NCBI GenBank assembly: GCA_023627715.1
Contig: JAMAHW010000117.1
Span: 34,560-98,559, forward strand
Direction of reading: 5' to 3'
Origin: Periconia sp. R9002
Taxonomy: Eukaryota > Ascomycota > Dothideomycetes > Pleosporales > Periconiaceae
Length of the DNA: 64,000 nt
The translations under genes were made by a program, and so were the position numbers. The notes under the pieces are model-generated. The model was not told the origin of the DNA, searched no databases, and was given only the letters and a program-made list of their open reading frames with translations. This document shows positions 40,478-51,654 of the stretch, piece by piece; the stretch's first letter is position 1, and every line of letters begins with the position of its first letter.

Positions 40478-41741
40478 ATGCATTTCCCAACTCACACCAC
40501 GATTCTCGCCTTGACGGCATTGACGCCCTTCACGGCAGCACACCCCAAACCGCAAGGTGCCAAAACCGGCAAAGCAATCTATGCCATCACCAACAGCGAG
40601 AATAATTCCGTGCTGGCTATGAGCATCCAAGACGACGGCAAACTCGGTGCTGGAAAACTCACGGCTACATTGGGAAAGGGAGCGAGTTCTGTGAATGCCA
40701 CTGGGCAGTCGGTGCCCACGGATGTGCTTGCATCCCAGGGTTCTTTGACGTTGGCTGGAAAGGTATGTCACTCGATCCGATCAAGAACTAATTAAGCTAA
40801 CATGTTACCAGTACATCTTTGCAGTGAACCCGGGTTCTAACAGCGTGTCGATGCTAGCCATCGCTCCCCACGATCCCACTCAGCTCCGCCTGGTCGGCAA
40901 CCCGGCCACCGTCCCGGGTACCTTTCCCAACACAGTAGCAGCATCCACAAAGAACTCCTTGGTCTGCGTGGCAACTAGTGGCTCGAAAGCGGGCGTGTCA
41001 TGCGGGACTTTCGACAAGCATAACGGCATCGGTGAGATGCGACAAATCTCTTCCTTTGCGCTCAACCAGACCGATCCACCCTCAGGCCCCTTGAACACCG
41101 TCTCGCACACCTTCTTCTCGGCGGATGAGACGATGCTGTTTACCACCGTCAAGGGCAACCCGATGGTTAACAACACGGGCTTCCTTAGCACCGTTTCTGT
41201 CAACAAGGCTGCCAATGGGGACTGCGAGCCCATGGTCGGAACAGAAGTTCGCTCCAGCCCCAACGGTACCGCCGTCCTTTTCGGTTCACAGGTTATCCCC
41301 GGAGCCAACCCGCCCAAGATCTTCGCTACCGATGCTTCCTTCGGCGCCGCAGTCCTCTCTGTCGACAGCACTGGAAAGGCGATGTCTGTTGGGCGTGGTG
41401 TGGTTGAGGGTCAGAGGGCTACTTGCTGGGTTGCCATCTCTCCAGCCACTGGCACCGCTTTTGTCTCCGACGTCGCCGTCAACCGTCTTGTAGAAATGAG
41501 CCTCAGCAATGCGAGCGTCGTGGGTCAGATCGACTTGAGCAAGGGTGCAAGCGCGATGAACCCTGGAATGATCGATCTGAGGGCTGCCGGCGACTTTGTG
41601 TATGCTTTGAGCCCTGGCAATGGAACCAGCCAGCCCGCTATCAGTGTCGTGGATGTCAAGAGCAAGACGTTGGTGCAGAATGCTGAGCTCGGCTCTCTCG
41701 GTGTTCGTAACACCGCCCAGGGCATGGCTGTGCTCTTGTAA
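40478..41741 (+). CDS. Secreted 3-carboxymuconate cyclase-like protein
   Basis: Two exons, 40478-40762 and 40812-41741, with a 49-nt intron in phase 0, giving 404 aa. The signal peptide MHFPTHTTILALTALTPFTAA precedes repeated blade-like segments: AIYAITNSENNSVLAMSI, YIFAVNPGSNSVSMLAIAPH and FVYALSPGNGTSQPAISVVDV. This is the lactonase/3-carboxymuconate-cyclase-type seven-bladed propeller. In fungi such proteins are secreted, often abundant cell-wall antigens (the Sporothrix gp60-70 antigen is annotated this way), and enzymatic activity is not usually shown. Several N-glycosylation sites are visible. The second exon alone carries most of the propeller. Confidence 0.82.
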
Positions 41742-42722
41742 CTCAGATCGGTGCTATGGAGGGAGGGTCAAAAGTTTGATTTTAAAAATGAATCTGAAAT
41801 TTAGTGTTTTCTCGAGCAGATGCTCCCAGCATATTTGCGCTATTATGCCTAGCTGTCAGTTTTGAATCAGCGAAAGGACGCATGGCATGAGCTTATAGAC
41901 TTTTCTCATTTTCTGTAACATTTCTTGTATATTTGAGTATTTTGATATCCCAATTATAAATTTTTGAAGCTGATATGACGCTCTGTGCAATCTGAACGAG
42001 AAGGTGACTAAAAATTGTAAAGAGATGCGCTGATGGACTTGGTCTTGCGAAGACGTCTCTCACCTGTGCCACCTTCTCATGCAATTTTTATCTACAACAT
42101 CTAGTCAGTAAAGCAAAAGATTAGGCCTTGCAATTCACACGATCTTTATTACACCTCTTGCGAACGCTTCACTTGTATATGCGTTTCATCTTTCTGCACA
42201 CAGTACTGAGCCTCTCCAATCCACGCTACAAAAGAACGTCATTCCAACCAGATGGCGATAACAGGATCCTCACGATACATATTGCCCCTCACGTGGACGT
42301 TTCACGTTTATATACCCATCGCCCCCGCTCATGGCAATGCGCCTCTCCAACCAGACACTACCATTCCAAATCTTTTGGGGACCTTCCTGGCTGGGGAGCA
42401 ATGAACATACGAGGAAAACTCTTGCTAGGACACAAACTAGAAGACGATATGAATAAGCGTAGGCAATGCACACCACTGGGGGACAGCAAGGCAACTGCTA
42501 TCATTCCATTCAGGTTTTACCTTTCAGTTTGACTAATACTAAGTATGTGTTAATCTAGCAGATGGTAGATGCAGGATGTCTAGCAGTGCTGCTTCCTGTC
42601 ATGTAGGAAGCTGGCGGCACGTGTTCACGCGCCATCGCGTGTCGCGCCTTCTCCACCTAGAATTCTGCCACGCCATCCCTCCTAGACGGTTGCCTCGTTT
42701 GCCTGTATTCTGATTGCTCATC
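41742..42722. other. Intergenic region
   Basis: About 1 kb with no supported gene. A plus-strand frame at 42128-42532 has no domain and poor codon use. Confidence 0.4.
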
Positions 42723-44574
42723 ATGGCAAGAAAGAAGAAGGCTGTCTCAGATGAATACGCCCAACAGAAATTCTCGGGCTTCTTGACCAAGGAGCAGAGC
42801 GAGGACGCAGCAGACCATGCCACCACCAAAGGCAAGCACAAGATTGCGTCCGCCGCCGCCAATGCCGCGAGAACGACTTCAACGACCACTACTCCGGCCT
42901 ACAAACAGCAGACACTCTCTGGATTCTTCACCAAGAAGAAAAGCGAGGAAGCAACAGGCAGCCACTAAGACAGTTCCACGGCCATCGCCGCCTCAGCGGG
43001 CGTCACTCCCAAGAGCCCGACAACCAAAATTTCTCCCGCGAGCATGGCTACCAAGAATGCTCCCGTAGGCATTGGTATGAAACGTTTCCCCACGAGCATC
43101 GGCCTCAAGAGTGCCCCCGCAAGCATTGGTATGGAATCTTCTCCCGCGAGCATCATCCATCCCCCCATGTCACCGTCTTGTAAGTTTGCTACGACTCTAT
43201 ACGTTACCACAACCTAACATTACTACAGCACTGAGAAAGAGGCCCTTGGAGGAGGACGAGACCAGCCCCATATCGAAGCGGGTCCAGTTCGAACTCGTCC
43301 CACAGTCGGACGACGATGATCAAATGGTAGCACAGCTCAAGCGACTAAACGGAATCAAAGCGTTCTCCCCAGAAGTCCTTCTTATCTGTCCCTTTACCTA
43401 TTCCGGCGCTTGCTCGTCTACAGAATCCTTTCGGTCTCGGGACTCGGTCTACGCTCATATTATGATCTCACACCGAGACGTCCCTAAAACCGATATCGGA
43501 TGGCAATTTCCCAATGCTATGCCATCCCTCACTTGTCGCTACGGGTGCGGTGTCAAGCTGAGAAGTTGGGCTGCATATAAAAGGCACGAAGATACTGGCT
43601 GTCCCAACGGACCGTCTACCCTAGCTTACAGATGGGTAAAGCTTACTGGTTGTAACTTTGTTGCCAACACGAAGACTGGCGTGCCATCGCATGAAAGGAC
43701 AAAACATGGACACAGTCCATCTGAAACCCCTCGAGGACCTTTCCAATGCTCTGCTGGTTGCGGAGCGCATTTTCCGGATTTGATCTCACTAGCTAGACAC
43801 GAGTTTGTCCGAGCATGCCGGTCACCGATCAGTGGATACAAAGTGGAAGTACCACCAGCCAAGGCTATCTATCAGCTTGATTATGTCTACTTCGCTGCGT
43901 ACGAAAACAATACATGGGCAACAAACTACCGGAAACCAGAAATGTACGGTAACAACGCAAATACCATTGTTTTCTTTCAAGAGTCTAGTGGAAACGCACT
44001 ACAATGGACAAAGGGTTTCTAGAGTTTCGAAGAGGGCATAGCATCCATAGGCAAGACGCGCATCGTTGCCATCAACAAGCTGAAGTTCATTGGAAACAAA
44101 ATTGAGTTGGACACGACAACGGCACTCGCCGTTGGCACTCTCCCAACATAGGCTTTTCCATTGACTCCGACCAGCAGGCTGCATGATCTCGAGTCTGATC
44201 AGACCCACTAGCAACCAACTCGCCCTATGGCAATCACGTCCTTCTTGAAAGACCGCATTGAAACGTGCCCAGTTGACCGCTTGAACCTTGTTTCAGTGGG
44301 CCTTGACGGCTTCACCTGTGCGTCGATCCAGATGATGGAGTTCCTTGAGACCGGCGCACGTCCGTTCAACATTATCCTCACACCTTACAGGGAAGAGGCA
44401 CTAGAGTTTGGCATCCCGCTAGCTTGTATGGACACAAGCCCGCCTTACCTAGTGGGACATGCCACTTCTGAAGAGCTTTTGGTGGAACTTCGGGTACAGA
44501 ATCGTTTGTTATCGAGACACCAGGTGGCGTGGTGTATTGAGACATTTATCACTCATTGTATCACCCCTGGTTGA
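42723..44574 (+). pseudogene. Zinc-finger-like gene broken by four in-frame stops
   Basis: The frame from ATG 42723 contains an internal duplication (YAQQKFSGFLTKEQSED and YKQQTLSGFFTKKKSEE). It meets TAA at 42966-42968 and then continues coherently in the same frame (AASAGVTPKSPTTKISPASM) to a good intron: donor GTAAGT, branch CCTAAC, acceptor CTACAG at about 43180-43229. After the splice, C2H2-like cysteine/histidine pairs run on (CRYGCGVKLRSWAAYKRHED, CSAGCGAHF). Then come TAG at 44020, 44149 and 44209, all in one frame, with sensible sequence between them (KTRIVAINKLKFIGNKIEL, then LNLVSVGLDGFTCASIQMME). All four could be CAA/CAG to TAA/TAG changes. The frame ends within the introner-like repeat. 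No homologue is recognised; a short functional product cannot be excluded. Confidence 0.65.
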
Positions 44575-44603
44575 GTTAAGCGGAATTTGTACCCAGGATA
44601 TAG
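44494..44603 (+). repeat. Introner-like repeat, copy B
   Basis: 110 nt, starts GTACAGAATC and ends GGATATAG. It matches the copy in intron 3 of the gene at 15.3 kb over its full length without gaps. It begins directly after the coding-like VELR of the broken zinc-finger gene and has GT...AG ends. Confidence 0.7.
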
Positions 44604-44619
44604 GTGTATTAAACTCTAG

Positions 44620-44733
44620 GTACAAAGTCTTTCGTTCGTCATCGAGACACTATGTGTAGTAACGTTTTGAGATGTTTATAGGTTATTGTAGAAGCCCTAG
44701 GTGAGTTAAGCTGACTTTGTGAATGGGATATGG
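44620..44733 (+). repeat. Introner-like repeat, copy C
   Basis: 114 nt, starts GTACAAAGTC after CTCTAG and ends GATATGG, so the 3' AG is lost. ATCGAGACAC and CCCTAGGTGAGTTAAG identify it as a diverged tandem copy of the unit at 44494, separated from it by 16 bases. Confidence 0.6.
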
Positions 44734-44914
44734 GTAGGTATAGTGGGGTGTGTTTCTTCGAGGGGACGGAATAGATAGATGAGATAGTTATGAAGCTGTG
44801 GACGTTTCTAGGCATATGTGACATTTAGTATGATACTATCGAGATTCGCCTTAATTTTAGAAGGTGAAAGGAGAGTAAATGTATAGGTCTATGCAGGTAA
44901 CACATCCCTTCGTG

Positions 44915-46594
44915 TTAATTCCCCACAACTTCCCCGTTGGTCTCCCAGAACTTGCACCTCTCAGTATCATCATACCACTTATCTTCCACGCTTTCAATCT
45001 CTGTATAATTGAAACTCATGACCTCCCCCTTTGACTCGGCATATTCGCGCCACACCGGCTTTGTCAAATTGCTCCAACTTTTGGCATTGGGATCCAAATA
45101 TAGCATGAACGACACATAGTAGTCTTTGATTGTATCGGCGATTGTGACATTGGATGAAACATAGTCGACGTCAAGGATGAATTCACCAATCGCACCGTGG
45201 AGTTGGGAGCCCGCGTTGAAGACCAACTTGTAGACCGGCGTGTTTGCTTTTGTGAGGGAGGAGGCAAGCGTGCGGGTAGGACAGTTGATGATAAAATCAC
45301 TACAAGTGAAAATGTTAGTCTGTGCATGTATGGATAGGATAGGATTCCATTGAACTTACCCGAACCATGTCTGGCGATGCCAGAAAGTAGAGTTGAAGGC
45401 TTCGCTGGGATAAAGCTCGTACAACTTGTCGAAAAAGGACTGGTCCGCGTATGGAAATTGGGTCCGCAAATCAGCCTTTTCGTCTTCAACGGTGAAGAAA
45501 GCAGACATATTTGTGAAAGCAAAGCCCTCGTATCCATCTCTGCTAACCAGTAGTGGGACGTGGGTAAAGCGACCCGCGTTGAATTCTTCGGAAGGAAGAC
45601 CCCTCAAAAATTCTCCATCAGCATACGGCCCGTAGTAAAACGTTCCGTACCCATATGCACCGTCGAAATACGCAGTCGTGTATGTATCCTGCGTTGCATT
45701 CTTCAACTTGTCTTCTGGTATCTCTTGCAAACACTCCAACGTCTTGCCCCCACAGCCCGCGGTTTCCAAAAGCCTGTCGAATTGCTTATCGAGCTGGTCT
45801 GCCCTGTTGTACTGCGGCCACGCGGGATAATCTGCCAAGGCAGCGCGAAAGGGGGCCTTCTCTTCTCCGCCTGACCACATCAATTGTGCCGTCACGCTTC
45901 CTCCTCCCGCAGACCCTCCCATGAGTGTAACTTTGCTGGGATCCCCACCAAATGCGGCAATGTTTTCCTGTGTCCACTGAAGTGCGAGACGCTGATCTTG
46001 AAGACCCGGGTTTGGCGCTCCACCCATGCTGGCATATTTTGGTCCACCAAGAAATCCATATGCTCCCAGGCGATACTGGATGCTGACGTAGATGAAGGCG
46101 TTGTCGGAATGCCGCATCATGGCATAGGGTGGTTCTTTCCCTGCAGCCCCGATCACATACGCTCCGCCGTGGATATAGAACACGACTGGGAGATTGGAAG
46201 TTGGAGTCGCGGTATCTGGTGTGTACACATTCAGTGTTAAGCAATTCTCGGATCCTTCACCGGCTGGAATAGGGGCGGGAGCTCCAGTCCAGAAGGGATA
46301 CGGGGTTGCTTGGACGCATGAGGGGCCAGGTTTTGTGGCATCTATGGTCGTCTTGTTGGGGGTCAGGTTGGTCGATTGGACATATGGTTGCGGGGCTTTC
46401 CAGCGAAGGGCGCCGACTGGAGGAGCTGCGAAAGGGATACCAAAGTATGTGTTGGTGTGTAGGGTTGCGTTGTGCAGGCCGGCGTACTGGACATCATTAA
46501 GAGTGACAATTGGGCCGCTGGTGACGTTGTTTGGTAGAGCAAATGCGTTATGGAAGAGAGCTGAGAGAGCCATGGCGGTTACCACTTTGGGCAT
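44915..46594 (-). CDS. Type B carboxylesterase
   Basis: Two exons, 46594-45360 and 45299-44915, with a 60-nt intron (donor GTAAGT, acceptor TTGTAG), giving 539 aa. A signal peptide (MPKVVTAMALSALFHNAFA) opens the protein. Motifs in order are GIPFAAPPVGALRW, SENCLTLNVYTP, the oxyanion hole FYIHGGAY, the nucleophile Ser228 in MGGSAGGGS, and a likely catalytic His in GSQLHGAIGEF in exon 2. Type B carboxylesterases hydrolyse a wide range of esters, including lipids and plant cell-wall esters; the substrate is not predictable. Length is standard. Multiple N-glycosylation sites fit secretion. A decayed relative lies at 25.6 kb. Confidence 0.9.
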
Positions 46595-47648
46595 GATGCT
46601 GGATCGCGACTTCCAGTTCAGAATCAGTCACCCAACGACGAATATAACAACATTTTTCTCGCCATACAGACAGTTAAATATTCCAAGAGAGCAATTAGGC
46701 AGAAGCCGAATTTAAATTTGTGCAGTACATAAAATCAGGGGATAAACGATTTTGGTGGGATTAAGCATAGTGGCTGACGAACTATCTTACGCGTTTATAC
46801 GCTAATTCTATATTTCTCTATAGCTGTGCCTAGCTGTAAACGAGGAACGAGGTAAGCGGAGAAAAATCACACCTACTATTTTCGGCTGCCCAGTGGATGT
46901 AACAAGACTGACTCGTGTAGAGATGGTACATAGGTTAGTCATGCAGATGAGTGGGTTCAAGACGATTTGTGCCCCCGGCTCGTGTATCAGGCAAGTCAAG
47001 ACTGTCATCTGCCATGAGTCCGGTTTCGTTTCGATTTGCGTCGTTTCGATTCCAGATGGTGAAGAGATGTTTGTGCAACGTGGGACAGGCTGTGGCCCTG
47101 AAACACGTGCGGACTGTTGGCGTGTCACCCAACCAGCGGCACGTGGCACGCGCAAGAACTCATGGACAAGGAAATTGCTGGCGTTTGAAATGTCAAATGC
47201 CGGCGGAAGAGAAAGCAACTGGCAGTCGGCAAATGTTGCCTCGTGGGAGGGTGTGTGGAGCGGAAATAGCTAAGTTAGCGGGGGGGAGAGCGGGCGGAAG
47301 TGCCACCACTGCCAACGAGGCTTGGCACGTACCAACCAGACGTCTGTATGCTCCCCCGCGGCGTCCGCTCGACGACGACGCACTGATGGCTCTTCCGTAA
47401 CCAGGCGTGAAGCCAAAACGACCCTTCATTAGGTGTGTTTTTGATTGCCGGACCCTGGCGTTTCCTCCGACTCTGGTCCTTCCCGCTCACTACATACATA
47501 TACGTGTACGTACCCATAAGGCCATCCCCTCTTCTCAGCAATCCTTCACCTCACTTTCCTACACTGCACCTCACCACGCTACCCCATGCCATATCCAACC
47601 CACCATCCCCGTTCGCATTGCATTGTTCATTCCAGCATAGACACGCAA
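46595..47648. other. Intergenic region
   Basis: About 1 kb between divergent genes. Frames on both strands at 46.8-47.4 kb overlap and show no domain. C/T-rich stretches near 47.5-47.6 kb precede the HbpS-like gene. Confidence 0.4.
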
Positions 47649-48227
47649 ATGTCGTCAGCAACCCCCACCAGCACTCACATGCTGAACACAATCCCGTCCC
47701 CGACGCGGTCCCTGAGCGATCTAGCTCGTGAGGAGCGCAGCTTCACCTTCAACCACTTCACCTGTGAGCATGCCTGGGTCATTGGAAATATCCTGCGAAA
47801 CGCCCTGCGCACCATCGACCTCCCCGCCATCATCCACATCTCGCTCTCCTCGTCCCTCACCTTGTTTCACAGCCCCAGCATGCCAGGCATGATGCCCGAC
47901 CATGAAAAGTGGGTCCAGCGCAAGCGCCAAACTGTCTTTCGCTGGGGTAACTCAACTTGGTACCAGTCATGCAAGTTCGAGGGTGATGAGAAGAGGATGC
48001 AAGAGTACTACGCCTTGGGGGCTGACGAGGCCACAAGCTATACACTGGAAGGGGGCGGCTACCCAGTGTTTGTCAAGGGCGTCGAGGGCGTCGTGGGTGC
48101 TATTGTCCTAGCAGGTCTAGGAGGCGAGCAGGCACACGCGTTGCTCATCAAGGCTCTCGAGGAGTACAGAGAGTTGCGGAATGATTTCCGGAGTCCAATG
48201 AGGAGTGGAACAGTCAAAAATCAATGA
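47649..48227 (+). CDS. HbpS/UPF0303-type heme-degrading domain protein
   Basis: Intronless, 192 aa from ATG 47649; an earlier in-frame ATG at 47586 would add 21 residues. The core is FTFNHFTCEHAWVIGNILRNAL, then a beta strand ending in SSSLTLFHSP. MPGMMPDHEKWVQRKRQTVFRWG and EGGGYPVFVKGVEGVVGAIVL follow, with LGGEQAHALLIKALEEY at the end. This order matches the UPF0303/HbpS-like family (PF03928), small proteins that oligomerise and can bind or degrade heme in bacteria. In fungi the role is unproven. The N-terminal 30 residues are Ser/Thr/Pro-rich. The gene is tail-to-tail with the aspartic-protease-like gene, 79 bases apart. Confidence 0.8.
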   Translation: MSSATPTSTHMLNTIPSPTRSLSDLAREERSFTFNHFTCEHAWVIGNILRNALRTIDLPAIIHISLSSSLTLFHSPSMPGMMPDHEKWVQRKRQTVFRWGNSTWYQSCKFEGDEKRMQEYYALGADEATSYTLEGGGYPVFVKGVEGVVGAIVLAGLGGEQAHALLIKALEEYRELRNDFRSPMRSGTVKNQ

Positions 48228-48306
48228 ATGACGCAAGAAATTTCACATGTCAAAGCACAGCAAAGCAAGTCACAAGTTGCAGAGGACAAATCGCGGTGAA
48301 AGATGA

Positions 48307-49611
48307 CTACGCGAGCAGAGAGCGGATGGAATTGGCAGCAGTAGAGCAAAGAGAAGCCTCCGAATCGACAGCGCGGAACCCGAATCGACCATCCACGGCA
48401 TCGAACGCAATCGAGTATCCGAACAAGAAGTTCCGCCCCGTATTTATAAACGGCGGTGGCGAGCGCTTTGCTGGTCTGACGGACGCGGGGTGCATTCTCG
48501 AAGGCTGGCCCACTACAAGACTATAGCCCATAACTTTGTCGCCTGTTGAAGCGACAAAGTCAATGTCTATGTGCGTCCCCTGCCGGACTCGCTCTACTTC
48601 CTTGGCTGTACCATTGGGATTCGGGTTTGGCACCCATACCGTGGGCAACGAAACGCCATCCTCGGCCCTGATATACATCTGGGAGATGCCTGTATCCACT
48701 AGACCATATCCAAAGCTTCCTATCTGTCCATCAATGCTAAAGTTGGCACGCACGCTTCCCCAATCCCGTGCATCCTCATCATGTGTCACACCTGGCTCCA
48801 GCGTCGTGAATGAAAATCCGCACACGTTCTTTTCCGTCAATCCAATCTCCACTCCTTTCGTAGAAATGGTGTAGCCCGCTCTCCAGCGCGCCGACGAAGT
48901 CGATTCGCCGTCTATCGAAATTATATTCAAGAACGGATTTCGTGACGGTATCGCATCTGGCTGTCCATTACCTGGCGCGTTTCTTGCGAACCCAACACCC
49001 ATGTACATGATCCGCGACGTATCTCTTTCTATCGGTTTCTCTCCATCCTTTCCGAGGGGGCACTCGAACGTATCGTTGCGCGGATCATAATGCAGGCAAA
49101 AAAAGCTATGATCTACGACCAGGGCTGGCACGCGAGCGACAGCACGTGACCCGAGTAGTCCGTGAAACTCAATCGTCAAGGGAACGAGCCGTCCGACATA
49201 CAGAATGCGGCTACTGGTCAAATAGTGATACGATGGCGTACCTTGCGAAGGGTCGATGCCAGCAAGTGGTGCGCCAATCACCAATCCTGTCGACCCGGTA
49301 TCGACGGGCATTTCGATATCGACACCGTTGATGGTGCTGCGGACGAGAGGTACCGCTTCGGAACGGAATTCGTAAATGTAAGGGAGGAAGATGGATTGCG
49401 TGTAGTTTCTGAAGCTCATTCCTTGCGGAGATTCGGCGTGCATTGTGCTTGTAGGAATCAACAATCTGTAACGATAGAGGGCAAGAGCAATGATAGACAA
49501 TGCAGTAATATAGATACGGAAATGTGGATACTTGGCGGTGAATGCTGGCCTCACCCGCATTTGCTGGCCCGTCTTGGAAGTAGCTGGCGGGTTTTCACGA
49601 CTCGCAATCAT
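48307..49611 (-). CDS. Aspartic-protease-like membrane protein
   Basis: Intronless, 434 aa. A hydrophobic segment (IYITALSIIALALYRYRLLI, residues about 33-52) makes it a type II or signal-anchored protein. The first active-site motif is MPVDTGSTGL with Asp104; the second is YGLVDTGISQMYI near residue 308. Pepsin-like A1 proteases use D-T-G-S/T in both lobes, so the Ile in the second motif is unusual and the flap region is not clear. The protein could be an inactive homologue or a divergent protease. The basic N-terminal 30 residues are cytosolic. Sequence conservation to well-studied fungal proteases is weak by eye. Confidence 0.72.
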   Translation of the reverse strand: MIASRENPPATSKTGQQMRVRPAFTAKYPHFRIYITALSIIALALYRYRLLIPTSTMHAESPQGMSFRNYTQSIFLPYIYEFRSEAVPLVRSTINGVDIEMPVDTGSTGLVIGAPLAGIDPSQGTPSYHYLTSSRILYVGRLVPLTIEFHGLLGSRAVARVPALVVDHSFFCLHYDPRNDTFECPLGKDGEKPIERDTSRIMYMGVGFARNAPGNGQPDAIPSRNPFLNIISIDGESTSSARWRAGYTISTKGVEIGLTEKNVCGFSFTTLEPGVTHDEDARDWGSVRANFSIDGQIGSFGYGLVDTGISQMYIRAEDGVSLPTVWVPNPNPNGTAKEVERVRQGTHIDIDFVASTGDKVMGYSLVVGQPSRMHPASVRPAKRSPPPFINTGRNFLFGYSIAFDAVDGRFGFRAVDSEASLCSTAANSIRSLLA

Positions 49612-50018
49612 TGTCGCTGCGCTGTTCCTGCATGTGAAGGATTGGGTCCAGTACTTTCACTTTTCCGAACAAATCAAAGGCCATGAAGAAGAGAGTCGTC
49701 ATGTTATGAGCCTCCGTCATAGTTAGATGCAGCTAGTCGACCAAAGCCACCAGAAATTACTAAGCGAACTCCTCCTCCCCTCGCTCGGAAAACATGCGAC
49801 TCTTGCTTTTTCCAGGTCATCGGTATCGCCCAATTGACCCACTTTGCTCTTCCAGAATGGTGTTCCCTCCTCACGCTTCAGAATTTTGCTTTTTTTTGTT
49901 TCAGGACTCTAGATGTTGGGCGGGACCAGCTGAGACGTGTCGGTACGCACCAGCAGCTGGCTAGCCTATCATGGCGTGTTGGCCGTTTCCGTCGGCCGCA
50001 CTATCTTTGAGCACTTGA
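49612..50018. other. Intergenic region
   Basis: Contains the aspartic-protease-like gene promoter and the 5' flank, possibly a first exon, of the C2H2 gene. No start codon for that gene could be fixed. Confidence 0.35.
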
Positions 50019-50126
50019 GGTAATCATTGCTGTAGCAACTGCATAGCGGCTTTCACCTTCCTTATCTTCAACACTGAGGAGGAAGGGTCGAAGATTTCTG
50101 AAGATTGGTTCTTCAATGCAACACCA

Positions 50127-51040
50127 GTGCTTACGGCCTTTCCGCACCATCCAGCGCAATTGATCCATCGTAATCATTGGACACGAAACAGTCAAAAGCA
50201 AGATCCGATCACGAGGCTTCTCGAAGAACACGAATGCGGGACATGTGAGAAGCGCTTCGCGACCCGGATGTCTTTTGCCCAACACATGGACAGCAAGCAA
50301 CACTGGATTGACTGTGAGACATGTGATAAATGTTTCTACACGCAAGCTTCGGCAGACCAACACATGAAGGAAGTCAACCACTTCAAAAACCCATTCTGTG
50401 ATCATTGCAACAGGTTTTTCCACAGTCAAAATGCGTACAAGATGGTGAGTGAGGAAGCCGGTTCTGCGTATTGATGGACTCGGGTTTGAGAGAGGGGAGC
50501 ATTGTGAAGCTGACCATCCCCAAGCATCTCAACTCCAAATATCACCGTGGTAGTGCGGTTCCGTGCCCGTTTTGCAAAGCAAAGTTCACCGCCGCTTCGG
50601 GCCTCTCTCACCATCTTGAGAGAAGCGCCTGCCACCTGGGAAAAAATCTGACCAAACTCGGCGTCTACAGAAACATCCATAATCGCGACCCCAAACGCCT
50701 TATCACCAATACTCTCGATCCCATCCCCACCACCGAGATAGAGTACATCGCAACGGAGGCATCTTGGAACGGTCGTGCCTTCGCATGCTTCTGCCCTCGG
50801 GAGTTCGAGACGCTGTATCGCCTTAACCAGCATCTGCATTCCGGGGTTCATAGTGTCCCTGGCAAATTGTACCACTGCATAAATTTTAGTTGCCCGCGCA
50901 CATTTGATACGCTGGGTGCATTCTTCGCGCATCTCGAAAGCGAGAGTTGTGGATTTGTGAGATTTCTGACTGTGCAACGCAATGTAGAGCAGTTCTTTAC
51001 GTCGAATAGAAGGATTCGGGGGTTTATTCCGGAAGCTTGA
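50127..51040 (+). CDS. C2H2 zinc-finger protein (5' end uncertain)
   Basis: Exons (from upstream)-50444 and 50525-51040, with an 80-nt intron (GTGAGT...CCCAAG) that joins AYKM to HLNSKYH in the middle of a finger. Fingers visible: CGTCEKRFATRMSFAQHMDSKQH, given here as C-x2-C-x12-H-x5-H from about 50232, then CETCDKCFYTQASADQHM, then CDHCNRFFHSQNAYKMH across the splice, then CPFCKAKFTAASGLSHH. A more degenerate CFCPREFETLYRLNQH follows, plus a last Cys/His pair. The frame is open from 50019 with no in-frame ATG before 50269, which would lose the first finger, so an upstream exon is likely. DNA binding is probable; the target is unknown. Confidence 0.75.
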
Positions 51041-51654
51041 GTAAACTAAGTTGTGGGTGACAAGCAATGGTGAATGAATCATGCGGTTCTTGATTCCCAT
51101 GGACAACTCGAGAGTGTAGGATATCGGAACGGAGGAACAGTTGTGACATTTCGGGTATCTCATTAGTTGTTACAATATTTATAACACTGGAATCGAATGA
51201 TAGATGCAGTATCGTACTGTCATGATACAGTGGCAGTTGAGGTACAAACGTCAGTTGCTCTAGCGGGTTGCCGGCAACTTTGGTGGCAGGAGCGAGCTTG
51301 ATGGCGCCTCAGCTTCCTGAGCTTGCCCGTTTCACACCATCACTCCTCATCAACTCCATTCATCTTCTCGATCATATTACTTGCACGTTTCATCATCTTC
51401 TCCTTCGTCTTAAACTACAAGGTATGTCAAGCCGTGTACGGATCGTCTCCAGATCATGGGACTCCACACCGCTAATCCCGCCCACGTGACGATGCACGAC
51501 GCGCGATGGATGCTCAGCCCTAGCTTGTGCGCAGTGCGACATGCGCTTGCTGGCTGATGATGAGAATCTGTCCAGAGAGCACACCATACAAAATCACACC
51601 CACTAGCTAATGTCTGTATGCTCGCATGCCTATCCGAGCATGTAAACCGCAAAC
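51041..51654. other. Promoter region of the ankyrin-CorA gene
   Basis: About 610 bases without a supported gene. It contains only short frames. Confidence 0.45.

Noticed and set aside
33168..41741. Secondary-metabolite gene cluster
   Set aside because: An acetyltransferase and a Zn2Cys6 factor are present, but no PKS, NRPS, terpene synthase or P450 is seen; the secreted hydrolases are unlikely cluster members.
44494..44733. DNA transposon
   Set aside because: The repeat unit has no terminal inverted repeats, target-site duplications or transposase; GT...AG ends fit an intron-like unit better.
50001..50429. 142-aa minus-strand frame
   Set aside because: Antisense to the C2H2 zinc-finger exon; cysteine/histidine fingers prove the plus strand.
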